Below, piece by piece: positions 16,986 to 26,040 of a DNA stretch of 64,000 bases. The notes beneath the pieces are model-generated. The model saw only the letters and a program-made list of their open reading frames with translations, had not been told where the DNA came from and did no database searches. The position numbers and the translations under genes were made by a program. Source of the DNA: JAKFDI01 sp044508835 (GTDB lineage: Bacteria; Pseudomonadota; Gammaproteobacteria; Burkholderiales; Burkholderiaceae_C); NCBI GenBank assembly GCA_044508835.1, contig JBIQHD010000003.1, positions 124,001 through 188,000 of the forward strand. The letters are read 5' to 3'. The first letter of the stretch is position 1. Each line of letters opens with the position of its first letter.

Positions 16986-18308
16986 CTAGCGCAGATGCGC
17001 CCCGGGCATGTCGCGCTCGGTGACGAGCAGGTCGTAGTCGGCGTCCGCGGGGACGGGCGGCATGCCGGCGTACCAGCGCTCGTAGGCCTGCCGCATGGCG
17101 GCCAGCCGCTGCGGCTCGCGGGCCGCGCGGTTGGCGCGCTCGCGCTCGTCCTGCTGCAGGTCGAACAGGTACTCGATGCCTTCGATGCGCAGGTACTTCC
17201 AGCGGCCCTGGCGCATCGCGTGCTGGTCGCGGTACTTCATGCGCCAGAACAGCGGCCGCTCGGCGTCGCCGGCCGCCGGGTCGGCCAGCACGTCGAGCAG
17301 CGCCGCGCCGTCCAGCGGGTGGCCGGGATCGGGCGGCACGCCCGCCGCGGCGAGCAGCGTCGCCGTCCAGTCCATCGTGATGACGGGCAGGTGGCACACC
17401 GTGCCGGCCGGCACGCGCGCCGGCCAGCGCGCGATGCAGGGCACGCGGATGCCGCCTTCGGTCAGGTCCATCTTGCCGCCGATCAGCGGCCAGTTGTCGG
17501 AGAAGCGCTCGCCGCCGTTGTCGCTGGTGAAGACGATCAGCGTGTCGTCGGCGATCCCCAGCCGGTCGAGCTCGTCCACCAGGCGGCCGATGCCCTCGTC
17601 CATGTGGTGGATCATCCGCCGGTAGGTGTGGATCGAGCCGCCGGCGGGATGGTGGATCGCGCCGTCCAGGGTCGCGGGCACGTGCGCGTCGTCGCGCGAC
17701 TCCCACGGCCAGTGCGGGGCGGTGTAGTGCAGGCTCAGCAGGAAGGGCCGGCGCTCGCCGGCGCAGCGGCGCACGAAGTCGACGGCGCGATCGCTCAGCA
17801 CGTCGGTGAGGTAGCCCTCCACGTGGGCCGGCCGGTCGTTCTCCCACAGGTCGTGGCGGCCGTTCATCGTCTGGTGGCTGAAGTAGTCCACCCCGCCCGA
17901 GTACGGCCCGAAGTGCTCGTCGTAGCCGCTCTTGAGCGGGCCGAACAGCGGCGGGAAGCCGAGGTGCCACTTGCCGACCAGCGCGGTGCGCCAGCCGGCG
18001 CCGCGCAGCAGCGAGGGCAGCGTCGGGTGCGAGGGCGGCATGCCGAGGTCGTCGCGCCGGCGCGCCTTGGCGCCGGTCAGCGGCTCCTCCGCCGCGCCGC
18101 GCAGGCGGTACTGCCAGCGCCCGCTGATGAGCGCGAAGCGCGTCGGCGAGCACACGGGCGAGTTGGCATAGCCCTGGGTGAAGCGCATGCCCTGCGCCGC
18201 CAGTTCGTCCAGGCGCGGCGAGACGGGTGCCCGCCCGCCGTAGCAGCCCAGGTCGGCGTGGCCGAGGTCGTCGGCCAGGATGAAGATGAAGTTGGGCCTG
18301 GAGGGCAT
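16986..18308 (-). CDS. Type I sulfatase (alkaline-phosphatase superfamily), cytoplasmic
   Basis: 440 residues. The formylglycine signature CSPTR places the modifiable cysteine at C53. D13/D14 in ADDLGH and the later TSDNGGE motif supply calcium ligands. No signal peptide or lipobox is visible (it starts MPSRPNFIFIL), so the enzyme should act inside the cell on an imported sulfate ester. No formylglycine-generating enzyme gene lies in the window, so activation would depend on one elsewhere. The start is 7 bp after the Bug receptor stop. The substrate is unknown; arylsulfate or alkyl/choline sulfate are options. Confidence 0.9.
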   Translation of the reverse strand: MPSRPNFIFILADDLGHADLGCYGGRAPVSPRLDELAAQGMRFTQGYANSPVCSPTRFALISGRWQYRLRGAAEEPLTGAKARRRDDLGMPPSHPTLPSLLRGAGWRTALVGKWHLGFPPLFGPLKSGYDEHFGPYSGGVDYFSHQTMNGRHDLWENDRPAHVEGYLTDVLSDRAVDFVRRCAGERRPFLLSLHYTAPHWPWESRDDAHVPATLDGAIHHPAGGSIHTYRRMIHHMDEGIGRLVDELDRLGIADDTLIVFTSDNGGERFSDNWPLIGGKMDLTEGGIRVPCIARWPARVPAGTVCHLPVITMDWTATLLAAAGVPPDPGHPLDGAALLDVLADPAAGDAERPLFWRMKYRDQHAMRQGRWKYLRIEGIEYLFDLQQDERERANRAAREPQRLAAMRQAYERWYAGMPPVPADADYDLLVTERDMPGAHLR

Positions 18309-18315
18309 GGGGCCG

Positions 18316-19281
18316 TCACTCCATGCGGATGCCGGCGGCGCGGATCACCTCGCGCCACTTGGCGGTCTCGCTGCGCATCAGCTCGCCGAAGGCCTGGGGG
18401 CTGCCGGAGGTCAGCTCGATGCCCATCTTCAGGAACTGCTCGGCGACGGCCGGCTCGGCCAGCACCTTCGCGATCTCGGCGTTCAGCAGGGGCACCACCT
18501 CGGCCGGTACCGACCGCGAGGCCACGATGCCCGCCCAGTCGCGCACGTCGAACCGGCCGAACCCGGCCTCGGCAAAGGTCGGCACGTCGGGCAAAGCCGC
18601 CAGCCGCCGCGGCGAGGTGACGGCGATGGCGCGCACGCGGCCCGACTGCACGTGCGGGATCGCCGGCGCCGTGGCCGCGAACATGAGGTCGGTCTGCCCA
18701 CCGATCAGGTCCTGCAGCGCCATCACGGGGCCGCGGTACGGCACGTGGACCATGTAGGTGCCGCTGGCCTGCTTGAAGTACTCGCCCATCACGTGCGCCG
18801 GCGAGCCGTTCCCGCCCGAGGCCAGCGTGAGCCGGCCGGGCCTGGCCTTCGCCAGGGCCACGAGCTCCTTCATCGACGCCGCCGGCAGCGAGGCGTTCAC
18901 CACCAGCACGTTGTACGACCACTGCGTCTGCGTGACCGGCACCACATCCTCCAGGATGTCGTAGGGCATCTTGCTGAACAGCGAGGGCGTGAGCACGTGC
19001 GGCATGAAGATCACGCCCAGCGTGTGGCCGTCGGTGGCCTTGGCCACGAGGTCCATGCCCAGGGTGCCCGTGGCGCCCGACCTGTTCTCGACGATGAAGG
19101 TCTTGCCGAAGCGCTGGCCCAGCCGCTCCGCCAGCAGGCGGGTGAGCGGGTCCCAGGGGCTGCCGGGGGCCGACGGGACGATGATGCGCACGGTCTGGGC
19201 CGGCCACGGCTGCGCGGCGGCGAAGCCGGTGGAGGCGACCAGGGCCAGGGCGCCGAGGGTGGCGAGGAATCTTCTGCGCAT
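18316..19281 (-). CDS. Bug/TctC-family periplasmic substrate-binding protein
   Basis: 321 residues with a Sec signal peptide (MRRRFLATLGALALVAS, cleavage probably after AAA-Q near residue 24) and the Bug fold: PAQTVRIIVP at the mature N-terminus and a GGQTDLMF-type motif near 205. Bug proteins are very numerous in Burkholderiales and bind small carboxylates or related compounds, often without adjacent TctA/TctB membrane genes, as here. I chose the ATG at 19281 because upstream in-frame sequence lacks a signal peptide. It is likely co-transcribed with the TRAP genes upstream, an unusual doubling of capture proteins. Confidence 0.9.
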   Translation of the reverse strand: MRRRFLATLGALALVASTGFAAAQPWPAQTVRIIVPSAPGSPWDPLTRLLAERLGQRFGKTFIVENRSGATGTLGMDLVAKATDGHTLGVIFMPHVLTPSLFSKMPYDILEDVVPVTQTQWSYNVLVVNASLPAASMKELVALAKARPGRLTLASGGNGSPAHVMGEYFKQASGTYMVHVPYRGPVMALQDLIGGQTDLMFAATAPAIPHVQSGRVRAIAVTSPRRLAALPDVPTFAEAGFGRFDVRDWAGIVASRSVPAEVVPLLNAEIAKVLAEPAVAEQFLKMGIELTSGSPQAFGELMRSETAKWREVIRAAGIRME

Positions 19282-19327
19282 GGAGGGTTTCCTTTCGATG
19301 GAGTGAAGACGGCCGCGGACCAGGGCC

Positions 19328-19702
19328 TCACGCCCGGGTCGACTGGAACAGCACCAGGCGCCAGGCGCCGTCCGTGCGCAGCCACACCTGGCTGGCCAGC
19401 GACTCGGCCTCGACCGGCGCCGCGCCGGGCTCGCGGCGCAGCCGCATCCGCAGCAGGCCGGTGACGAGGGCCACCCCGTCGGCCAGCAGATCGACCCGCG
19501 GCTCGTGCAGCTGCACCGACAGGAACTGCGGCCCGTCGCGCAGGAACTGCAGCAGCCGGTCGCGGTCGTGCCTCGCGCCCGTCGCATGGACGTAGACCAG
19601 GCGCTCGTGCAGCAGGCGCTCCAGCGCCGCCGCGTCGCGCGCGACGAACGCGGCCGCGCGCGCGCCTTCGGCGGCGAGGACGGCGTCGACCGGCCCGGTC
19701 AC
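19328..19702 (-). CDS. SnoaL/NTF2-like protein
   Basis: 124 residues from a GTG at 19702 preceded by GGAGG at a good distance. The sequence shows the NTF2-like cone fold pattern (helical N-terminus with AFVARDAAALERLL, then strands ending TDGAWRLVLFQST). Such small proteins accompany oxygenases as isomerases, dehydratases or subunits. An alternative ATG at 19780 overlaps the monooxygenase stop (ATGA), but it would translate a GC-rich hairpin element of intergenic type, so I prefer the GTG. Function unknown. Confidence 0.72.
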   Translation of the reverse strand: MTGPVDAVLAAEGARAAAFVARDAAALERLLHERLVYVHATGARHDRDRLLQFLRDGPQFLSVQLHEPRVDLLADGVALVTGLLRMRLRREPGAAPVEAESLASQVWLRTDGAWRLVLFQSTRA

Positions 19703-19776
19703 CGGTGCACCCTCCGCTTCGCGGGTCCCTCCAGGAGGGACGCGAGCGCCCCCTTCGGGCGGCCGGGCGGGGGCGC

Positions 19777-21273
19777 TCATGCCATCGGCGCGCGGCAGCG
19801 GCGCAGCAGGTCCTGGAGCGCGGGGGCGTCGTCGGCGGTGCCGGCCACGTACCGGTCCGGCCGCAGCACGGCGGCGGCGGCGCCGAGGCCGTCCAGCCAG
19901 GCACGCAGCGCCGGGTCGCCGGCTTCCACGACGCAGGCCCAATCGCCCGCCGCTTCCCGCGCCGCGGCCGCCAGTTCGGGCACCGCGACCACGGCGAAGC
20001 GGTAGCCGACCCGGTCGTCGAGGCGGCGTCCGTCGTCCAGCACCGGCTGCGGCGCGATGCGCCCGGCCGCGCCCGCGCCCTCGTGCGCGCCCGGGCCGAG
20101 CGCGGGCTGCGGCGTCGAGAACACCTGCGGGTTCGCCGACATCTCGGCGTCGCGCCGGCGCACCGCGTCGACGTCGGTGGACTGGATCACGCCCCCCAGG
20201 CGCACGGCGGTCTCGATGAACTCGCGCACGTGCGGCGAGCGCTCGGATTCGTAGGTGTCGAGCAGCGACTCGGGCGCGTCGCCGCGCAGCACGTCGGCCA
20301 GCTTCCACGCGAGGTTGGCGGCGTCGCGCACGCCGGCGCACATGCCCTGCCCCATGAAGGGCGGCGTCTGGTGCGCCGCGTCGCCGGCGATCAGCAGCCG
20401 CCCGCGCCGCCATCCCCGGGCGATCACCGAATGGAAGGTGTAGACCGCGGGGCGCTCCAGCTCGGCGTCCTCGGGCGTGATCCATTTCGCCAGCAGCGGC
20501 CAGACGTTCTCCGGCCGCGTGATGGTGGCCGGGTCGTCGCCGGGCATCAGCATCAGCTCCCAGCGGCGGCGCGCGCCCACGCCGCGCACGTAGGTGGCGG
20601 GCCGGCGCGGGTCGCAGAACTGCACGCTGTGGTCGCCCAGGTCCGGGCGCTCGCGCTTGAGCAGCACGTCCAGCACCAGCCAGCGCTCGTGCGAGCGCAG
20701 GTCGTCGAGCTCGGTGCCCATGAAGCGGCGCACCAGCGAGCGCGCGCCGTCGCAGCCCACGACGTAGCGCGCGGCGACGCGATGGAGGCGGCCGCTGCGC
20801 GAGTCCTCCACCCGCAGCTGCACGTGGTCGTCGTGCGCTTCGAGCGCAAAGACGTCCTGGCGCAGCCGCACGTCCACCCGCGCATGGTCCGCCAGGCGGC
20901 GGCGCAGCACGTCCTCGAAATCGGGCTGGTGGAAGCGGTAGCTCGGCGCCCACGCCTGCGGGCCGATGCTGGTCGGGCGCGACCAGTCGATGAGCACCCG
21001 CCCGCCGGCGTCGACGAACTTCATGCCCGGCGAGACGAACAGGTGCGCTCGCAGCGGCTCGGCGATGCCGATGGCCTGGAACACGCGCATGCACTCGCCG
21101 TCGAAGTGGATGGCGCGCGGCAGGCGGTAGACGTCGGCCTCGCGTTCGAGCACCAGCACGCGCAGGCCGCGCAGGCCCAGCAGGTTGGCGAGCGCGGCGC
21201 CCGTCGGGCCGAGGCCGACGACGGCCACGTCGTAGGGCGCGGCGCCCTCGTCGGAATGGTTCGGAAGCGTCAT
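19777..21273 (-). CDS. FAD-dependent aromatic monooxygenase (MhpA/PheA class A family)
   Basis: 498 residues. It has the N-terminal FAD Rossmann motif GLGPTG near residue 20, the DG motif (VVGCDGARS) near 165 and the second FAD motif LIAGDAAHQTPPFMGQGM near 285. The C-terminal thioredoxin-like tail is short. Closest by motif are 3-(3-hydroxyphenyl)propionate and resorcinol hydroxylases, which add an OH ortho to a phenolic OH using NAD(P)H. Substrate unknown here. Start overlaps the TRAP large-permease stop, so its expression is coupled to transport. Confidence 0.9.
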   Translation of the reverse strand: MTLPNHSDEGAAPYDVAVVGLGPTGAALANLLGLRGLRVLVLEREADVYRLPRAIHFDGECMRVFQAIGIAEPLRAHLFVSPGMKFVDAGGRVLIDWSRPTSIGPQAWAPSYRFHQPDFEDVLRRRLADHARVDVRLRQDVFALEAHDDHVQLRVEDSRSGRLHRVAARYVVGCDGARSLVRRFMGTELDDLRSHERWLVLDVLLKRERPDLGDHSVQFCDPRRPATYVRGVGARRRWELMLMPGDDPATITRPENVWPLLAKWITPEDAELERPAVYTFHSVIARGWRRGRLLIAGDAAHQTPPFMGQGMCAGVRDAANLAWKLADVLRGDAPESLLDTYESERSPHVREFIETAVRLGGVIQSTDVDAVRRRDAEMSANPQVFSTPQPALGPGAHEGAGAAGRIAPQPVLDDGRRLDDRVGYRFAVVAVPELAAAAREAAGDWACVVEAGDPALRAWLDGLGAAAAVLRPDRYVAGTADDAPALQDLLRRCRAPMA

Positions 21274-22580
21274 GACTTGAGGAGCGCGGGCAGCCACAGC
21301 GCCAGCGCCGGAAAGGCCAGCAGCAGCGACAGCCGCACGAGGTTGGATGCGACGTAGGGCGCGACGCCGCGGTAGATGGCGGTGAGCGGGATCTGCGGCG
21401 CCACGCCCTTGACCACGAACACGTTCATGCCCAGCGGCGGGATCAGCATGCCCAGCTCGATGACCACGACGTTGATCACGCCCCACCAGACCGGGTCGAA
21501 CCCCCAGCTCTTGATGAGCGGCAGCACGAAGGGCATGGTCACGACCATCGCCGCGACCTCGTCGAACACCGCGCCGGCGACGATGAACATCGCCATCATG
21601 GCGAGCAGCGCGGCCCACACCGGGATGCCCGAGGACCGCACCGAGTCCACCAGCGCCTGCGGCGCCTGCGTGACGGCGGCGAAGTAGCCGAAGAGCGAGG
21701 CGCCGATGATCAGCACGTAGATCATGGCCGAGATCGAGGCGGTGCTGGTCATCACCGTGCGCAGCGTCGCCATCCGCAGGCTGCGGCGCATCCAGGCGAA
21801 GACGAAGGCCATCACGGCGCCCACCGCGGCGCTCTCGGTGGCGGTGAACACGCCGAAGGCCATGCCGCCGATCACGGTGGCGGCCAGCACGATCACCTGC
21901 CAGCTCTCGCGCACCGCGGCCCAGCGCTCGGCGGCCGTCGCCCGGCCGCCCGTCGGCGCGTCGCCCGGGCGCACGCGGGTGTAGATCGCGATGGTGCCGA
22001 AGTGCAGCACCACCGCCAGCACCGAGGGCACGAGCGCCGCGATGTACAGGCTGATGATCAGCTCCTGCGACAGCACGGCGTAGATCACCATGATCGACGA
22101 CGGCGGGATGAGGATGCCCAGCGTGCCGCCCGAGGCCACGGTGCCGGCGGCGAAGCCGGGGTCGTAGCCGCGCGACAGCATCGAGGGCAGCGAGGCCTTG
22201 CCGAAGGTGGCGGCGGTGGCGACCGAGCTGCCGCACACGGCGCCGAAGCCGGCGCACCCGCCGATGGTCGCCATCGCCAGCCCGCCGCGCCTGTGGCCGA
22301 CGACGGCATAGGCGAGCCGGTAGAGGTCTTCCGACAGGCCGCCCACGCTCGCGAACGCGCCCATCAGCACGAAGAGCGGGATCGTCGCCAGCTCCAGCGA
22401 CGTGAGGTTGTTCGACGTCTCCGAGGCGATCATCGCCAGCGCCGGCTGGAAGCCCGCCAGCAGGCCGAAGCCGGCCACGCCGGCCATGCCCATCGCCACG
22501 CCGACGGGCACGTGCAGGGCGATCAGCACGAAGGTCGCCGCCAGGCCCGCCACGGTCAGCATCACCGGGTCGGCGGTCAT
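21270..22580 (-). CDS. dctM: TRAP transporter large permease (DctM)
   Basis: 436 residues, strongly hydrophobic with about 12 membrane segments. The family signatures are ATIPLFVLMG near residue 65 and SGGTLGILIPPSS near 150. It is the ion-driven channel of a tripartite ATP-independent periplasmic transporter for an organic acid. It overlaps both neighbours by four bases (small permease upstream, monooxygenase downstream). Confidence 0.94.
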   Translation of the reverse strand: MTADPVMLTVAGLAATFVLIALHVPVGVAMGMAGVAGFGLLAGFQPALAMIASETSNNLTSLELATIPLFVLMGAFASVGGLSEDLYRLAYAVVGHRRGGLAMATIGGCAGFGAVCGSSVATAATFGKASLPSMLSRGYDPGFAAGTVASGGTLGILIPPSSIMVIYAVLSQELIISLYIAALVPSVLAVVLHFGTIAIYTRVRPGDAPTGGRATAAERWAAVRESWQVIVLAATVIGGMAFGVFTATESAAVGAVMAFVFAWMRRSLRMATLRTVMTSTASISAMIYVLIIGASLFGYFAAVTQAPQALVDSVRSSGIPVWAALLAMMAMFIVAGAVFDEVAAMVVTMPFVLPLIKSWGFDPVWWGVINVVVIELGMLIPPLGMNVFVVKGVAPQIPLTAIYRGVAPYVASNLVRLSLLLAFPALALWLPALLKS

Positions 22581-23068
22581 GCGCCGTCCTCCCGTGCCTG
22601 CGGCGCGGTGCGCAGGGTGCACAGCCCCACCCCCGCCGTGAGCGCGATGAAGACGGCGACGGCCGCCCACCACGGCCACTCGGGCCAGCGCAGCACCGGC
22701 GTCACCTGGGCGGTCTGCTTCATCTCGAGCGCGAAGCGCGCGTACTGCCACCCCATGACCGAGAAGAAGAGCGCCGTGGCCAGCGCGCCGAAGCTGTCGA
22801 GCCAGCGCCTGGCGCGCGGACCGAGCCCCTGCCCGAGGAAGTCGACCGCGATGTTGCCGCGGCTGGCCACGACGTGCGGCATGCAGGCCGACAGCAGCAC
22901 CGCCCCCGCCAGCGAGACCACGTCGATGAAGCCGCGGATGGGGCTGGCGAAGGCATAGCGCATCAGCACGTCGACGGCCGTGCCGAAGGCCAGCAGCAGC
23001 AGGCCGCCGACGGCCAGCCCGGCCAGGCCCTCGGCCAGCCGGCGTGCACGGGGTTCGAGCTGCCGCAT
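22577..23068 (-). CDS. dctQ: TRAP transporter small permease (DctQ)
   Basis: 163 residues with four predicted membrane helices and the DctQ pattern (VDVLMRYAFASPIRGFID near residue 33, GNIAVDFL near 71). It bridges the DctP binding protein and the DctM channel in the inner membrane. It starts 13 bp after the dctP stop and overlaps dctM. Confidence 0.92.
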   Translation of the reverse strand: MRQLEPRARRLAEGLAGLAVGGLLLLAFGTAVDVLMRYAFASPIRGFIDVVSLAGAVLLSACMPHVVASRGNIAVDFLGQGLGPRARRWLDSFGALATALFFSVMGWQYARFALEMKQTAQVTPVLRWPEWPWWAAVAVFIALTAGVGLCTLRTAPQAREDGA

Positions 23069-23081
23069 CGCCGCCGCCCGC

Positions 23082-24110
23082 TCACTGGCTCGAGCGCACG
23101 CGCCCGAGTTCCTTCACGAACGCCTCGTACACGCGCGCGTTGCGCGGCTTCGCCTGGCGCCAGGCCTCGTTGATCGGCTCGACCACGCGCTTCCATTCGG
23201 CGAGCTCGGCCGCCGTGGGCTCGACCACCGTGTTGCGCCCGGACTTCGACACCCGCTCGCGCACTTCCTTCTCCTGGCGATCGAAGGCCACGCCGAGCTG
23301 GCGGGCGAGCGCCTCGCCGCTGAACCGGTCGATGGCCGCGCGGGCCTGCGGCGGCAGCGCGTCGTAGCGGTCCTGGCGCATCACGATGCCCACCGCCACG
23401 GCGCCGAGCGGCACGTCCAGGTGGTGCGAGCTGACCTCGTTGACCTTGAAGTCGCCGACGAAGCCCCAGTTGTTGAGCGTCATGTCGACCACGCCGCGCG
23501 ACAGCGCCTCGGCGATCTGGCCGCCGCCGACGGTCACCGGCGCGCCGCCGACCGCCTCGATGATGTTCGTCAGCTGCTGCCCCGACGCGCGCACGCGCTT
23601 GTTCTTCAGGTCGGACGGCAGCCGCACCGGATGGGTCGAATGGATCACCACCGGCGGCGTGGCGGCGACCGCCAGCATCTTCAGGCCGTCGAAGCCGACC
23701 AGCGCCCCGGAGGCATAGAGCCGGTGCAGCGCCACGCTCGCCTCGGTGGCGCTGTGCGAGACGAAGGGCAGGCCGACCACCTCGGTGTCGTCGAAGCGGC
23801 CCGGCGTGTACGGCAGCACGATCCAGGCGATGTCGGCGATGCCGTCGGTGACCAGCTTGAGCTGCTGCGTCGGGTTGCGCCCGAGCGTGCCGCCGGCGAA
23901 GACGTCGATCTGCAGCGTGCCGCCGGAGGCCGCGGCAGCGCCCTTGGCGAACGGCGTCAGCACGTTCGAGGTGATGTTGGCCATCGGCGGCTCGAAGCTC
24001 GAGAGCTTGAGCTTCGCCGCGTCGGCGGCCTGGGCCATGCCGGCGAGGGCCGTGGCGCCCAGCAGGGCGGCGGCCAGCGCGAGGCGGCGGGTCATCGGGG
24101 CGGTCTTCAT
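23082..24110 (-). CDS. dctP: TRAP transporter periplasmic solute receptor (DctP)
   Basis: 342 residues. The Sec signal peptide comes from a twin start MKTAPMTRRLALAAALL with probable cleavage after MAQA (residue 28). The mature protein has the DctP fold; the conserved arginine usually binding the ligand carboxylate falls in the NKRVRASGQQ segment. The ligand class is therefore probably a carboxylate, but the identity is unknown. It begins the transporter section of the operon, 95 bp after the PhyH-like gene. Confidence 0.92.
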   Translation of the reverse strand: MKTAPMTRRLALAAALLGATALAGMAQAADAAKLKLSSFEPPMANITSNVLTPFAKGAAAASGGTLQIDVFAGGTLGRNPTQQLKLVTDGIADIAWIVLPYTPGRFDDTEVVGLPFVSHSATEASVALHRLYASGALVGFDGLKMLAVAATPPVVIHSTHPVRLPSDLKNKRVRASGQQLTNIIEAVGGAPVTVGGGQIAEALSRGVVDMTLNNWGFVGDFKVNEVSSHHLDVPLGAVAVGIVMRQDRYDALPPQARAAIDRFSGEALARQLGVAFDRQEKEVRERVSKSGRNTVVEPTAAELAEWKRVVEPINEAWRQAKPRNARVYEAFVKELGRVRSSQ

Positions 24111-24205
24111 CGTGCGTCTCCTTTGGAAAGGCGATGCGGCAGCCCGCTGCCGCGCCGCGGTGGCGGCGGCAGGGGTGTCGCTGGCGGGGTCCCGCCGGGT
24201 GGAAG

Positions 24206-25102
24206 TCAGGCGGTGCGGGCGAGGTGGCCGCGCGCGCGTTCCCACACGACGGGCAGCGCGACGTCGTCGGCGGGGAAGGCGCCGGCCGGCACGCCGGGGT
24301 CGCGGCGCAGGGCCATGGTGTGCGGGCGCGGGTCCCAGCGCACGTCGGTGCCGAGGTAGCGGATGGACAGGCCGACGCGCGTCTGCGTGGGCGACTGGTT
24401 GCCGCCCGCGCCGTGCACCGTCAGGGGGTGGTGGCACAGCACGTCGCCGGGCTGCATGTCCCAGCTCAGCACGCGGATCGACGGGTCGTGCCCGCCCGAG
24501 CCGTAGTCGGGGCACGGCGCCATGGATTCGTCGATGAACCGCGGGTCGTAGTCGGGCGTGACGGCGCGGAACATCGTGCCCCACCGGTGGGAGCCCGCCA
24601 CGTACTGCACGCCGCTGGTGTCCTTGTTCACCGGGGTCAGGGCGATCCAGAGGGAGATCAGGTCGCGGCCCTGGAACGGCCAGAACGGCAGGTCGTTGTG
24701 CCACGGCGTCGGGGCGGCGGTGCCCGGCGCCTTGATGAAGAGCTGGTCGTAGAAGAAGCGCACCGTCTCCGCCCGCATGAGGGCGGCGGCGATCTCCGCC
24801 GCGGGCGACTCGTCGCGCAGCTTGCGGAAGCGGGCGTCCATGTCGGAGAGGTAGACGTTGGAATAGAAGCGCCCCTTGCCCGCTCCGAGCTCGGGCTCGC
24901 GCACGCGGCCCTTGCCCGACGCCATGACCTCCATCGCCGCGTCGTGCAGCAGCCGGCACCAGTGCGCGTCGAACATGCCGCGCAGGCACACGACGCCGTC
25001 GCGCTCGAAGTCGGCGACGTCCTGCGCCGCCACCGCGCGGGCCGGATGCAGGTGCAGGCCCTCGAGGCCGTGCACGGCCATGGCGGCTTGCGAATCACTC
25101 AT
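24206..25102 (-). CDS. Phytanoyl-CoA dioxygenase (PhyH)-family Fe(II)/2-oxoglutarate oxygenase
   Basis: 298 residues. The jelly-roll iron ligands are visible as H-x-D in PWHNDLPF near residue 140 and a distal His in LTVHGAGGNQS near 225, followed by an Arg (TQTRVGLSIRY) that would bind 2-oxoglutarate. The family hydroxylates unactivated carbons and can remove alkyl groups by hydroxylation next to oxygen. Its place after the FAH-like gene suggests a step in the same unknown catabolic route. Substrate not deducible. Confidence 0.85.
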   Translation of the reverse strand: MSDSQAAMAVHGLEGLHLHPARAVAAQDVADFERDGVVCLRGMFDAHWCRLLHDAAMEVMASGKGRVREPELGAGKGRFYSNVYLSDMDARFRKLRDESPAAEIAAALMRAETVRFFYDQLFIKAPGTAAPTPWHNDLPFWPFQGRDLISLWIALTPVNKDTSGVQYVAGSHRWGTMFRAVTPDYDPRFIDESMAPCPDYGSGGHDPSIRVLSWDMQPGDVLCHHPLTVHGAGGNQSPTQTRVGLSIRYLGTDVRWDPRPHTMALRRDPGVPAGAFPADDVALPVVWERARGHLARTA

Positions 25103-25168
25103 GGTTGTCTCCTGTGGGAAGCCGGGCGGGCCCGCCGGGCCCGGTGCGGACGGGGGTCGCGGAACGCC

Positions 25169-26020
25169 TCAGTCCTCGTCGGCGACGGGATTGCGCAGCA
25201 CCCCGATGCGGTCGACCTCGATCTCGACCACGTCGCCGGCCTTCATCCACACCGGCGGGCTGCGGCGCGCGCCGACGCCGCCCGGCGTGCCGGTGACGAT
25301 CACGTCGCCGGCCTGCAGCGGGGCGATGGTGGAGACGTAGGCGATCTGGCGGGCGATGCCGTGGATCATCATCTCGGTGGTGGCGCGCTGCATCTCCTGG
25401 CCGTTCAGGCGGGTGACGAGCGTCATCGCCGTGCCGGCGGGAATCTCGTCGGCCGTCACCATCCACGGGCCGAAGCCGCCGGTGCGCCAGAAGTTCTTGC
25501 CCGGCACCCACTGCGAGGTGTGGCGCTGCCAGTCGCGCACGCTGCCGTCGTTGTAGCAGGCGTAGCCGGCGATGTGCGCGAAGGCGTCGGCCTCCGCGAT
25601 GCGCCGCCCGGGCCTGCCGATCACGACGGCGATCTCGGCCTCGTAGTCGAGCTGGGTCGACTCCTTCGGCCGCACGATCGCCTGGCCGTGGCCGACCTGC
25701 GAATCGGCGAAGCGCAGGAAGAAGGTCGGCTGCTCGGTGACTTCGCGGTTCGTCTCGCGCACGTGCTCGCCGTAGTTGAGGCCGCAGCACCAGATCTTCC
25801 CGGGGTTGGGGATCACCGGCAGCAGCGTGACGCCGTCGAGCGCGAAGTCGGCCGCCCGGCCGGCGACGGCCTCGCGCGCCTGGCCCAGCGCGTCGGCGGC
25901 GAGCAGCGCCTTCAGGTCGGCATAGCGGCCGCCCAGGGCCGCGCCGAGGTCGATCACGCCGGCGCCGGCCACGGCACCGAAGCCCTCGCGCCCGTCGCGT
26001 TGATAGCTCACAAGCTTCAT
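25169..26020 (-). CDS. Fumarylacetoacetate hydrolase (FAH)-family enzyme
   Basis: 283 residues with a small N-terminal domain and the catalytic FAH domain (CGLNYGEHVRE near residue 83, metal ligands in LDYEAEIAVVIG near 128 and the following YNDGSVRDWQ). The family includes C-C bond hydrolases such as fumarylpyruvate and acylpyruvate hydrolases, hydratases and decarboxylases that process ring-fission products. It is the first gene of the leftward operon and is preceded by AGAAGGA. The divergent region upstream holds a large inverted repeat likely used by the IclR regulator. Confidence 0.9.
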   Translation of the reverse strand: MKLVSYQRDGREGFGAVAGAGVIDLGAALGGRYADLKALLAADALGQAREAVAGRAADFALDGVTLLPVIPNPGKIWCCGLNYGEHVRETNREVTEQPTFFLRFADSQVGHGQAIVRPKESTQLDYEAEIAVVIGRPGRRIAEADAFAHIAGYACYNDGSVRDWQRHTSQWVPGKNFWRTGGFGPWMVTADEIPAGTAMTLVTRLNGQEMQRATTEMMIHGIARQIAYVSTIAPLQAGDVIVTGTPGGVGARRSPPVWMKAGDVVEIEVDRIGVLRNPVADED

Positions 26021-26040
26021 CGGAATCCTTCTGCAGTTAT

